Shown piece after piece: positions 1 to 12,015 of a DNA stretch of 64,000 bases (positions within the stretch are counted from its first letter, which is position 1; each line of letters starts with the position of its first letter). The notes under the pieces are model-generated. The model did no database searches, was not told where the DNA came from, and saw only the letters and a program-made list of their open reading frames with translations. This DNA is from Atherinomorus stipes (lineage: Eukaryota > Chordata > Actinopteri > Atheriniformes > Atherinidae), in the NCBI GenBank assembly GCA_023101725.1, contig JALJCO010013699.1, positions 372,001 to 436,000 on the forward strand. Reading direction: 5' to 3'. The position numbers and the translations under genes are program-made.

Positions 1-571
1 CGACTATGTAAATCTCTTATTCTGGATTAAAATGATAAATCCAAATAAAACTTAATTCCAAACTAAGTATTTGGTTTATTTCTCTTTGAATTCGAATAGA
101 ATAATTCCCCTGTTAGGTAAACTTTTATTACACTTTTAATTAATTCCCGTGGTTCTGTGCATGCTCCTCCCCTTGTCCTGTTGTAATGGCGCTTGTCTAA
201 GCACACGTGAAACAAATGTTGGACCCGTGCAAGCTGGCGGAAATGAAAAAGCATGTTTGTGTGGAGCTGCTGCTAAAAAACTACAATCAAAATACAGTGA
301 AAATCTATGTTATTATATGTTTTTTGTTGAAGCCAAAACAAAAAAGAGCAGGAACTGGGTTCTGTGTACTTTCGGGTAGATGTAAACTGATGTAATTAGT
401 CACGCCCACCCCGTGTCCAATCAGAACCCTTCCTAACCCCCAGATCTAAAGCAAAATTATGCAAACACGTTTTCCATTTAAACCTTAATTCAAAATTAAG
501 GAAAATAATTTGATTTCAAATCATTAATTTCAGAATAATTAACTCCGAATTAAAGTAACATTAACCGGGCC

Positions 572-783
572 AGTGTTTCTCAAGTCCAGTCTCCAGGACC
601 CACTACCCTGCATGTCTTGGAGGCAACCCTACTTTCACACACCTGAATCAGATGAGTGGCTCGTTAACAGACTTGCAAAGAAATTGATGAGGAAGTTTAT
701 TCATCTGAATCAGGTGTGTTGGAGTAGGAACACATGAGGACATGCAGGGCAGTGGGTCCTGAGGACCAGAGTTGCGAAACATG
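572..783. mobile_element. palindromic MITE, copy 1 (CACACCTGAATCAGAT family)
   Basis: The two halves are imperfect inverted copies of each other. The left end reads tgtttctcaagtccagtc and ccaggacccacta, and the right end is the complement of the same words. Inner arms carry CACACCTGAATCAGATG and its complement. A non-autonomous fold-back DNA element of about 210 bp is the likely origin, and related copies occur at 880, 21061, 53425 and (half) 52118. Confidence 0.75.
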
Positions 784-795
784 GGTTTAGACTCA

Positions 796-798
<3 letters not shown>

Positions 799-826
<28 letters not shown>

Positions 827-842
827 TTCTCTCTCTCTTTTT
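799..842 (+). repeat. (CT)n microsatellite
   Basis: A CT dinucleotide tract interrupted by a few extra T residues and ending in a T run. It sits between two copies of the palindromic MITE. Confidence 0.95.
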
Positions 843-879
843 TCCAAAACAATGTAGTAGACTTTATAGACACATTAAA

Positions 880-1118
880 TCAGGGGTGGCCAAGTCCATT
901 CCTCAGAGCCTCGACCCTGAAACTTTCAGATTCATCCCTTCTCCAACACCCCTGAATCAGATAAATGGCTCGTTACCAGGCCTCTGCAGAGCTGAAAGAC
1001 ATGCACATGAGGTAATTCTCGAGGACTGGACTCAAGCACCACTGCATTAGATCATCATTTGAATCAGGTGCATTGGAGCTGGGAAATGTGACACCTGCAT
1101 GTCAGTGGCCCCTTAAGG
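880..1118. mobile_element. palindromic MITE, copy 2
   Basis: It begins ggggtggccaagtccattc and contains CACCCCTGAATCAGATAAAT, GGCTCGTTACCAGG and CTGCAGAGCTGAAAGACATG, then the complementary arm CTCGAGGACTGGACTCAAG. The following bases to about 1118 repeat the arm in degraded form (TTGAATCAGGTGCATTGGAG). This is the same family as 21061-21297. Confidence 0.7.
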
Positions 1119-4100
1119 ATTGACGAGTCTGGCATTAGATATGAGACTTCTTCAGAATGTGATAGAAGAGATCTTTTTCAGCCTATCAGGGTGGAGTTTC
1201 ACACAGAGACCCCATGATCTTGAATCAGTACGCTCAGACACCACCTCAAACCATCCACTGAGGTGTAAAAAGGACCAGGAAGTTCCTCAGTTTGTTGAAT
1301 CTTTTCAGTGTTATCAAACCTTGATAGTTTGCACTTTGCACCTGTTCTCGGTAATGCAGCATGTTATAATCTAAATGCTGGGATTTACATTTGCATATAT
1401 GTATGGGTATTCATAGAAAATGCTGCCACTGAGTGAGGTTATATTTTAATATCAGAGCATTTACTGGCTATTTCAACAAAGATCTGCTTCTCTCTGGATC
1501 TCTTCTCTCATATGTTCCCATCTTCTTGTGTGTGTCATGAGCTGACCTTGTGTTTCTCTCAGCTCTTCCACAGAGTGACTCAGTCTGTGTCATTGTCAGT
1601 CCTGTTATTCAGACTCTCCCTCTTGCCTGCTGCTTGTCTTCATTGTCTTCAGCAGACTCCACTTTAACCCCGAACCTCTCCATCTCGTCTTAATCTCTGC
1701 TGTTTCACGGGCTTCAGCTTCAGCTTAGTTTATCTCATCTTACTGGTTTTAGTGGATTACAATTCAATGTTTGCTGATGTCACAAAATCTACCACAACAC
1801 ACTTACTGTAGGATTTTTAAAATTAAGTTTGATTCAGCTATTGGATCATTCATTGCATTTATATATCTATGTTTGACCAATGTATGGCTACAACTGCATG
1901 AGCTGTAACAGTTCAACAGCCAATTTGTCATGGTGCGGAAGTAGTGGTATGATGGTATGGCAGTAATCCTGTGTAACATGGGCTACATATTGAAAGGAAC
2001 CATTAGTGATGGAGAAAATATAATGTGGTTAAATGTATGTACCTGAAATGGCAGATTACTCTCACTTTTTTGGAAATGTGATAGAATAACTCAGTTTTGG
2101 TAATAGATGCATGTCTCACTACTAAAAATACTTGGGTAATATGGTCCATACATCCTTCACAGTGCTGTTTTTGTGTAATCTACATGCAGGAAATTTACTG
2201 TACAGTTAAAAGACAGTTAAGATTCTGTTAATAGCTGGTAAAAGACGAGGCAGTATGCCAGCAGCTTACCTGGGGCAATGGGTTAGATGCTTTTATCATC
2301 ATCGATAGTGTATGATATTTATAAATTTATGAAGCGGTTCTTTTTACCACTTTTAATTCAAACTGTTTTTTAAAAATATTTGTAAATCATTCAATGTAGT
2401 TTTTTTAAAATCTCTGATAACTATAGTGTACACTTTGAATAAATTAAGTAAAATAAAAAAACAGGAAAAAAGTACACAATTCTTGTGGGTTAATTGAAAT
2501 TCAATTTGCAACAATTGCAGTATATTTTGTATCTTCTGCATAATTTAGAGTATAAATAAAAACAGAGACTCTCTTTGAAAATTTACCTGTTGCCAAAAAA
2601 CCTGTTAATTAATCATCAGAAGGCAACTTCCTCCACATGAATTATGGTTTTACAGCTTTGCACATCATTCCAGAGATGAACTGTAATGTACTGCCTGAGT
2701 GAGCAATCACTGTTTATGAGCGATTGCAGTCCGCTGCAGATTTCCTGTTTATTTAGATTCGGCTCTGCTCCATTGTGACCTGCAACATCACACATTAGTC
2801 ATCAGTATGCAGTTATCACACTGCACTTCCAGTTTTAATTTTTCCTCTCAGGCCATACTGTATGAATGCATGAAGCACAATAATTTCTCACAAAGATTAT
2901 TAATATAACTCAAACTAGCAAGAAAAGGAAGGCCCAAACTCGTATATTACAAGCCGTAGCTTGTGTTCTCCAGGCAGAGCAGCTCTACAGACAGGAACAG
3001 TGCAATAAGTGGCAAAGTGCACTTACTTGCCAGAGTTCCAGCAATTTATCGACCCCTGCAGAAACGCAGCCGTGTCCTGGGACATGAAACTCCCTCCACT
3101 GCTGACAATTTGAGCCGCTTTCACACATTCAGTAACGGCTACACTGTTGTTCTGCTGTTCGACAACAGTTGATCAATGGCAGCAGCTTGCTGCGGCTTTG
3201 TACAGCACACACACTTGCCAACAATTTACACCAGAGCCGTGTGCAGGTGTAATCATAAACAGACTGTGTGTTACTGTATGGTACCATAAGAGCTGTGATG
3301 AGAGCATTTTTGATGAAAATCATAAGTTTTCTGAAGACCCTGATTAACAGATCTCAGATCAGTTCAGTTTGGGTTGAGATATCCAGCTGTTTGTGACTCA
3401 AAATAAATTGTACAACTTGTAAATAGCCATATGACATGTTTGGTCTCTTTTATTGGGTCTGGTTGAAGGAAAACCTAAATGCAGAGTCTGCAGCTCAAAT
3501 GGATGTCATAGCCAAAAAGACTTAGCGCACCAACTCAGAAAAACTAATGTCAGCCTTACATTAGAGGACTTTCTAAAGATTTGGAAAAGATTCTTGGAAG
3601 ACTCCCATCTAGCTCACATCTAAAGGCAGTTTTGAGTCTCAGCCAAGTCTCAGGCTGAGATTTTGCAAAGACCGGAAATCTTGCAGTGTTGCTACTTACA
3701 AGACTGCAACTAGACATTTTTTCCCATCATGCAATTTGCTCCCATCATCATCATCATAATAACACATTAAAAACAGAAAGCTAAACACTAAAAATGCAAA
3801 ACATAATATACTCTTTCTAACCTGAGAAATTCAGTGACCAGCATGTCTGTGCAGCACCATGTTTGTTCAGTGTTTACTGCAGTAATCTGATTGCTGCTGT
3901 GTGTACTGCAGTAAGACATGACAGCGTGGGCTTCGCATGGCATTCTCCATGAGTCACGTGACCACTTTTACACTGAAGTCAACACATGGCGCAACTCTGT
4001 ATTTCTATGGCTCTGGTAAACAACAGAATATACAAGTGGATAGACTGTAAAGTAAAACATGAAGCAAGATTACAATATTAGATACCCCAGAATATGAAAT

Positions 4101-4657
4101 CTTTAAGGAACCAATGATAAACATGAAATAACAGAACATAATATAAATGATTTGAAAAGGAAACTTAACCTGAACTAAAACAACTCTTGAACACCAAAGA
4201 ACAGGAAACAAAACAAGAAATAAACCAAACTAAGACAGTAAATCTGACCAACATTAAGTCAAACTGTTAATCACTTAGCAAGACAAATGACAGAACACGA
4301 AAGACTCAACAGAACTCACCAACCATAATAACACTGACTTATATACGGAGCAAAGCTAAAGCTAACTGGGCAAAATTAAAGTTACTGTATCTGAACAAAG
4401 CTAAAGTTGACTGGACACAGTCTTAGTTACTACAGGAAGCTAATAAACCATTTTCATCACTGATCACATGATTTGCACATCGGCAGCATTCATGGGTTGC
4501 AAAAAGATGAGCAAAACTGGCTTATTGCCAGCTAAGTTGTGGTCAGCATTGCGTCTCAGGCAGAATTTTGGAAAATCATAGGGGTCTGGAGTGGCAACAA
4601 GCGCACATTTATCAGGAAGTCTGACCTAAGTGCTGAACTGGCTTGGAAAATCAATCT

Positions 4658-4736
4658 GTAAAAAAAAAAAAAAGAAAAAAGGGGGGGAATCAGGAAAAAA
4701 GGGGAAGAAAGGGAAAAAAAAAAAAAAAAAAAAAAA
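4658..4736 (+). repeat. A-rich low-complexity tract with G runs
   Basis: Two A runs (about 13 and 24 bases) are separated by purine-only sequence with G runs. It is pure purine over most of its length and carries no coding signal. A T run of about 20 lies further right at 4950-4968. Confidence 0.9.
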
Positions 4737-5890
4737 GTTATACGATAAAATCAGTACGATAAAAGACAATATCACATGCTGATGTAACACAATCACTTAT
4801 GTTCATATCAGATGGATAAATGCAGATAAAAGATTTTTAATTTGAGCTCAATCAGGCACTAAAAGTATAACAACCTGTCCTTTTAACAAAATATTGTGTT
4901 TATTGAGCTTTAAATATTCACATGATGTAAAAGCAAATCTTAAAAAACTTTTTTTTTTTTTTTTTTTTCCCCATTTGTAGAAATTAAGACCCTACTCCTT
5001 TTAAAGTGTCAACATATCTTTCTAACAACCAAGGTGTATTGCTGAGTGATTTAAGCACAGTTGTACCGGACCACACCTTTGGATACCAGGATTTTCCTCA
5101 TCCGTTCAAATAAGACGTTTTGATTGGTAGAACACAGCAAATATAAACAATCCTCCATTTGTCAATAAGTGTGGTACACTGTGTCAGTGCCATTTTCAAT
5201 TTGGATTGATGCTCTTGGTTTGTTAAGCATTGGATTGATGTTCAAGGATCTGTTATTTACCTTGAACTTTTTTTCTTTTTTTTTTCTGCAGAGAATAGAA
5301 GCAGCCATAATTATTTCTCATTCTAGCATGTAAAGTAACATTGGTAGGATATCCATTGATAACCAAGATGCTGCATTAGCAAAATCAGTTTTGGGGAATA
5401 GCCAGATTATAACTGCACCGGCATTCTCTGAATGAAAATACTCTAGATTACTACACAGAATGCAGATATGTACACCACATTTGCAGAAAAAAACCCATAC
5501 AGCAGCAATAAATTGTCGAGAGACAGCTCATCAGAGGTGTTCTGATGAAATTATGAACAAATGTCAATTACACCTTGTTGCACTATTAAAGGGAATGAAA
5601 ATTGCAGCCCTGGACACTAGAAATGTGCGTACTGCTCCACAAACTACTATGTAATTAGATCTTACCCGGCGGGACTCCATTAATAACTTAAAATATAATG
5701 CACACTTCATTGGAGGGGGTCATCTGTGTGGGTGTGTTATTACACTCCGGGGGAAGCTCCTTCTTCTCTTCATAACTATGAGGGAGAACAAATCAGGTGA
5801 GGTTTTTGTAAACTCGTAATTAGCCTTTGAAAAAACAGGTTTAATGAAATTACGTCTCTTGATAAAAATGTTGCAGATTGGAGATAATGT

Positions 5891-5893
<3 letters not shown>

Positions 5894-5942
<49 letters not shown>

Positions 5943-5945
5943 GGG
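5894..5945 (+). repeat. (GT)n followed by a G20 run
   Basis: About 16 GT units run directly into twenty G residues, followed by more GT. Minus-strand reading frames over it (proline and histidine runs) are artefacts of the repeat. Confidence 0.95.
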
Positions 5946-7077
5946 TGTATGTGTGTGTTTTTCCTGACCTTTGACTGTCTTGCTGCCCATTTATGACCTT
6001 GACAACTCACGAAGTGTGGCCACTGTTTAATTACATAGCTTCTTGCTCACACACACACAAACTTGCACAAACACTCAGCCAAAATGATAAAAGCTCTTTA
6101 TACTTTCGATAATGCACAACAACTGCCTGTTACCTCTTACAGGCCACTTCAGTAGCATCTATAGGAGGATGTAGACTACAGGAAAGTGTCTTTAGTCATT
6201 TGATGATATCTTGGTATTAAACACAGTGAAGTGAGTGAGGGGGGGACAGGGACTGGATTGCTGCAGTGAGAGCTTTGAAGGTCTTGTCTGTGACACTAAA
6301 CCGTCCCCATCAGCTCTTGGCTCACTTCACTGTCTAGACAGCTGCGTCACAGATACAGATGTACATGCTTTTTGTCCTTGTTTTTGTTTTACTGCTGTGA
6401 TTTGATATCTGAATATGTTTTTTAAAGCATACTATGACTTTTTGTTCATTTCTAAATGGTTTTAGATAAATCAATGTAACAAACCAGATCTGGGAAATAT
6501 TCATTTTCTAAAAAAAATTGATGATATTAGCAATGTTTGAGGTTAATACGCATCAAATTTGGGTTTGTTTAAGTTCATTTAACTAATTATACATGATAAA
6601 CTCTTGCAATCTTTTCTATTTTGTCCAACTTCTCTTAGTTAATATACTTAATTTGATATAGAGGACTTGTGTCATTAAATCCTCTCACTTTGAGTTTAAA
6701 GTGTGTTTCATTACTAGTAGGTAAAGATCTTATAATATATAAGATAAACCTCTAAGGCCTCTTACTATTCTTGCACAGTGGTTGAGCTGTGAGTGGTTCA
6801 GCTACTGTAGACAGGTTTTAAAGTGGTTCAGCCTTAAACCTAGTTAAAATGAAAATAAACTAATAACAAACAAAATAGCCTGTTTTTCTCTGATGCCATG
6901 ACTTAAACTTCATTTTGTACTTTTATTAAGCTGAACAATCTTTTTTCACTGTTTTATGATAGAAAATACATATTGTATTGATAAAAATTCATCTTTGCAA
7001 AACTGTATTTGAATTAAAATAAATTAATTGACTAAATTCATCCATAGAAACATCCTGTTTTTGATTGCTGTTATTAT

Positions 7078-7503
7078 TAGGTATGCACAATATTGGATTT
7101 TTGGTCGATATCCTATATAACAATATTTTACATCTCATTTGGCCAATAACTGATGTCGATTTTGAAGCTGAAATGATGTAATACAGTATTCATTCCTTGT
7201 GCAAAATTAGAAAAGCATTTATGCTAAATCTGCTAAAGATCCGGTAGTTGCTGGAGACGTCATAATGTTGCATGGTGGCCTTATGTTGTTGCTATTCCCC
7301 ATGTATTTTCTTTTTTTTTTTTTAAGGAAAATCAAACAAAAAAGAAATGGTAGTCAGTGGGTTCTTCACAAAACAATGCCTGTTATATATTGATTAATTA
7401 TATTGGGGACAATATTGGGTCTATATTGGCAGATATGAACATAGAGCTTTAAAGCCAATATCTGCTGATACCAATATCAGGCCGATGATATGGTGCATTT
7501 CTA
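7078..7503. mobile_element. hAT-type MITE with perfect 8-bp target duplication
   Basis: The element starts TAGGTATGCACAATATTGG and ends as the complement of TAGAAATGCACCATATC. It is flanked on both sides by the identical octamer GTTATTAT (7070-7077 and 7504-7511). An 8-bp duplication and a TAGG-ATGCACC terminus are features of hAT-superfamily elements. At 426 bp with no transposase frame it is non-autonomous. Confidence 0.85.
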
Positions 7504-7534
7504 GTTATTATGAGTAAATTCATATTCTCTACTC

Positions 7535-8659
7535 GGGGTGTACAGGTACAACATTATCGGCCAACCGACATCTTTGCTAAAATGTGATATCTGAAAATAT
7601 CAGTATCGTTTTTTCGGACCAACATTGTAACTGATGAAATCTCCTGAGATCTTGTTATTCCGTTACCAAATCTCGTGAGATTTTGTTCCATAAGCACCAG
7701 TCCAGGATGTACAGTAAAAAAGTCCCTGGCCGTTTCTCAATACCAAGTTCGCTAAGAACAAACTTGTGTACTTGCTAGTATGGACTTGTTGGAAGTAAAG
7801 ACTTCTGAGGACGGAAGGACGCAAGTACACTCGTTGCACATTTGGAGCAGAAGCATACTTGATTACGTCAAAGACGTTGCTGAAGTTGTGTCATAACAGA
7901 TATCTAATACTGAAATAATAAGTAGCAATAACCCTGCTTGAATGTGGCAGTTAAAGACAGCTAATCTGCGCAACCGTCTTACTTACTGATAGCTACCGTT
8001 AGCTGTTCAGCCCGTTTGTGAAACCGCTAGTCACTTTTAATAACGGTTTAAAATTATTCAACCACCAAGAAGTTGAAGTAAAACAACTCTGTTGTAGAAA
8101 AGTTATATAAAACCAACGTTACGTAAAATAATGAGTATTTTCAGCACTTATAGCAATTACTTGTCTCCTCCACCATTGTTATGCCGCAATGCCTTATGGG
8201 ATTGAAAGGTGTCTGAAGTCCACAAAAGTCATCTCCAATGCAGACTCGGAAAAGTGGGCGGAGCAAGTACACATCCGGGAATATGGAGCGTACTTGTCTT
8301 GATGCGTTCTTTGAATTCAAACAGTACTTGGACCTCTACTGATGACGTTTCAAAAGTACACAAGAATGCAAGTCCGCAAAAGTACGCATATTGAGAAACG
8401 GCCCCTGTTTTTCTGGAAGAACTTCATATCCCAGCATTCCTTTCAGAGTCAGCTGACTACGGTGCAGCTGTTACTGCTACAGACTGACTTGCTTTGAAGC
8501 TGCTAATTAAATGTCTGGTTTTAAGTTATTGGTTAAGTTACCAAGTTGCCAGAAACGTAATTAGCCACATGAGATTAAGATAAAGAAGAGATTAAGAAGT
8601 TGGGCCATATCGGATATCTGTTAAAAAAAAAAAAAAAAAGCCAATATCGAACATCCTTA
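7535..8659. mobile_element. second hAT-like element, interrupted
   Basis: The left end GGGGTGTACAGGTAC leads into ATCGGCCAACCGACATC; the right end is GCCAATATCGAACATCCTTA. Flanking octamers CTCTACTC (7527-7534) and CTCTCCAC (8660-8667) agree at six of eight positions. A related left end appears at 63851. The element is split by the insertion at 7728-8403. No transposase frame is visible. Confidence 0.6.
7728..8403. mobile_element. GGCCGTTTCTCAATA element nested in the second hAT-like element
   Basis: The terminal inverted repeats are GGCCGTTTCTCAATA at the left and its exact complement at the right. The trinucleotide CCT directly flanks both ends (7725-7727 and 8404-8406), consistent with a 3-bp target duplication of the PIF/Harbinger or a similar type. 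Inner arms share the GTACTTG and AAGTACAC words. The body of 676 bp has no transposase. Confidence 0.78.
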
Positions 8660-9946
8660 CTCTCCACATCAAGTACAAAACCAGGGGAGAATATCAGCTA
8701 CTACCCCTGTTTGATGTTCCTATTTCATGTCACAGACTAAAAACGCTCTGTTAGATCTTAGAAACAGCAGATCTTGAAGCAAATCTTACATAGTCCAACT
8801 ACTGGAGGTTTCAAAAGTTGAAATTGTGTTACAGACAATTCTTGAATGCAGTCTCCCCCGCTTTATTCAATGGGTAGCGGTTGGTAGAATAAATTGATTT
8901 ATTACGCATTCCAGACATAGTGAGGATTATTTCATTGTGATTGTTTGGCTACCACGATGACCTTTTCTGGTAAACAGTCTGAATAAGATCTTTTGTTTCT
9001 ATTCAAGTATCTGTTTTTGTTGTTGTTGTTTTTTTCTTAATTTGTGTATGAGAGTTACAGAGAATATTCGCTAAAGTAATCAACCAGTACTAATGTGGCT
9101 TTTTCTTTCAGAAATCAGGTCCCATTTAGCAGTTTAATTAAAGAAGAAGAAGATCGTTTATTTCGGTGTCACTCCACGACACACAATATCAAACAAAACA
9201 AAGAAACCGGCAATATACATTCGGATAAAAAGTGATTTTATGACGGATAAAAAGTGTTGGGGATCACTCAGAAAAAGAGTTATGAAACACCAACAAAAAT
9301 AGAAAGAACAGACAAAAACTACAAAAACATAACATTAAAATAAACACAAATATAATATACATGTATGCATAAAAACTCACAAATAACCATGTACATGAGC
9401 ACACAGGTACACTATGGTACCATAAAAACCAAATATTAACAGTTACTTTATAAGTTAGAACTCATAAAAGACAGCCTTCTATTAAATGTATTATATCCAG
9501 AACTGTAGGCTATTATATTTTTCGTTGTGATATCATTTCAATATTAAAAAACGCTGCATCATTATTTTCACCAGTGAAATTCTCAAAAGATCTTGTTATT
9601 CTATTCCTGGTCACTGCTTTTGCTTTGAAATTTACGTGCAGTCTGCAGCAGTTTTAGGGTAAGATTTACACACAGTGTAAATGTGTAGCCAGGTCTTCAT
9701 AGACCACCCAGTTGTTTGAGATTATGATGCACTGACTGAAATGTTTATTTTTCAAATGCACTCCTGCACTTTCACATGCTCCTTTAAGAAAAGCATGTTT
9801 TACTGTTTTACAGATTTGACACGAATTGCTGTCATTTATGTGAAACAGATTGACAATATTTTGTAATTCGTTTCAAATGGATCCACTTTGGTCAATAAAT
9901 TCAAAATGTCTTCAGTGACACATACAGTATTGCGGTGTATTGTTGA

Positions 9947-10280
9947 TTAAAGCAACCCTTACCAATCTTGCATTTCAGAAAGCACAGCAAGATTATTTGA
10001 ATATAAACAGTCCCGCCTCACTCCTAAGACACCCCCTTATTCTCTCTGCCTCCCAATGCAGAAGCAAAGGTCTGACAGGCAGATCCCTTGGCCAGTCCTA
10101 GGGGTGCACCCCACTTCAATGATTGGTTGGAGTTTTCATTGAATATGTTGCGATTGGTATATTTTATTTTGACTAATGGTGGGTCTGTCTTGTATTTCAG
10201 AGTTCCATTACCTTATTCATAGCATTTTACCCTATTGAAAAAATAGTGTAACAATGCAACATCGGTAAAGGTTGCTTTAA
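9947..10280. mobile_element. TTAA-flanked MITE, AGCAACC family
   Basis: The left end is TTAAAGCAACCCTTACCAAT. The right end is the complement of TTAAAGCAACCTTTACCGAT. Both ends therefore carry TTAA followed by a matching inverted repeat of about 14 bases. The flanking sequence (tattgcggtgtattg and attgcgatatattg) looks like another repeat into which this one inserted. Confidence 0.7.
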
Positions 10281-11946
10281 ATTTATTGCGATATATTGAT
10301 TATTGCAAAATTGTTGAATCGTGTTATTATTCATATTGTAGGCAAAATATTGTGACAGTATCATATTGCGAGGCACCTGGTGATACCCACCCCTATAGGT
10401 TAGGAGTCAGAGAGTTTTTTTTGTTTTTTTTAACGTGAAGTCCCTCAAGGATCTCTTCTGGATCCACTGTTTGTCTTGCTATATGTACTCTGCTCCAAGG
10501 GAAAAAACAATTAGATTTAATTTCATATCAAACATATCCTGATGAGATCTATTTGTATTGCTTGTTAAACAACTCTGAGTCTGAAAAAAATTGAGGTCAT
10601 GGTTTAAAAGCTTTTAAAATATATGTAATGTCATTTGATTCCATTGGTTTCACACACACAAATGAACCTTTGCAGGCACTTTATGGTCACAAAAAGTTTT
10701 CTTGGATGCAGTTTTACTGTTATTATTTCTGCAAGAATTTGCTTTCAGATTTAAAAAGACAACAAAACAAAACAAACAAAAAAAACAAAACATGGAAAGT
10801 TATAGTCCAGAGAACAAAAGCCAAGAGTATTGCCTTAATTTTCATAAGGCTGAAGAAAAACATGTTTAAAAACTCCAGGTGTTAGTTGAACAGATACAGT
10901 AACGGACATCTTGCTTCTAACTTGTAATTTTCAGTCTCCCCTCACACTCTCTCTGCCTTCCATCTCTTTCTTAGGCAATGCAAGATGCACTCTGCACTGT
11001 GCATGTAAGATTTGCCTTTCAGGGATGTTTAATGTTGTAGTGTTTAATTCAGATAAACGTCTCAGTGACTTCAGTGTTGTTGCACAGGTTATGACCTCAT
11101 TGATTTTAATAGCCTATTTTAATTGTGCATGGCATTAAGCTAACAGGCTTTAATTTGCAGCAGTTATAATCAGGTCTTGGGGCTGTAACATGGTAGACCA
11201 TTTACGGTAAAAGATAATCCTGCACTTCTAAATACTACTTTCAGATAATTGATACTGTATTTTTAAATAGATAAGAGACAAATCCTCACTATTTAATGAG
11301 CTAATTCATCAGCCATCCATTTTTATGCTGTGCCTCCCCCTTTAGGATTGTTTGTTGACAGAGTGGGCAGTAATGACAAATTTAGGAAGAGAATTGCCAT
11401 GAAATGTTCTGATTACTGTGCAGTGAGCTGACATGAAAACTTTTATTCACGCTGCTGTTGTTCTCAGCTTGTCTTACATCTATTATGCAGGCACTTAAGG
11501 CCACGCTCTGAAAAATAACAGCTGCAGACTTGGTCATTTTTTGCATTTCGTATCGCTTAAGATTTTTCTCTCGAATCCTTGAAAACTGAGCGAACCTTGA
11601 CAGGATTTGGATGACACCTGCCCATCCATCTGGTAACAAAAATTCTGTTTTCTCCGCTGAATTCCTTCGAAAGTTGGTTGTGGGAAGATGGCAGGCTCCT
11701 TATCTGTCAGTGGCAGCGTTTCAATGTGTTTTGACATGGTTGTTTGTGACGGATGGGGTCCTTCTGTTGAATACATCCCACTGCTTTACTGCTGCAGTGA
11801 TAGAGCACAGAATGACAAGATGACAGATAGAACACAAAGTTTCCGACCGGCTATTTTCCTACCTGGGATGGACGATGTAGTGTATGCAGTGATAAATCGT
11901 TTTGTAATCCTCTCTCTCTCCGTTTGTGTTTTTGTGTGTGTACCAG

Positions 11947-12015
11947 GCCTTTTCCATCTGAGGACACAGCTCTCAATGAGGATGATGTGTACCGCAGCCT
12001 GGAGGAGTTGGCAGA
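11947..12015 (+). CDS. vav2: vav2 exon a: start of acidic (autoinhibitory) region
   Basis: The exon starts after a pyrimidine-rich tract ending taccag and stops before gtaagt. It begins with the third base of a split codon (arginine expected) and ends two bases into another codon that the next exon completes as Asp. It encodes PFPSEDTALNEDDVYRSLEELA, the linker after the CH domain. The tyrosine in DDVYRSL corresponds to the first of the three regulatory tyrosines of the VAV family (Tyr142 in human VAV2 numbering, from memory), which packs against the DH domain until phosphorylated. The preceding CH exon is not in the window: I found no match to the end of a CH domain in 1-11946. Confidence 0.92.

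Larger units (their letters stand above)
1..11946 (+). other. vav2 intron upstream of exon a (partial)
   Basis: This is non-coding. Recognisable contents, listed separately, are two palindromic MITEs (572-783, 880-1118), a CT repeat, A/T and GT/G runs (4.6-5.9 kb), hAT-type elements (7078-8659) and a TTAA-flanked MITE (9947-10280). I recognise nothing in 1-571, 1131-4650, 5950-7069, 8668-9946 or 10400-11946 beyond A/T-rich intron sequence. Chance ORFs there are short and match no family I know. The segment 10281-10400 (cgatatattg..., ending caggcacc-like) resembles the end of another hAT-type element that hosts the 9947-10280 insertion. Confidence 0.75.

Noticed and set aside
1..11946. Exons of the vav2 CH domain
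   Set aside because: No actin-binding CH wording and no exon ending in the required phase with a good donor was seen.
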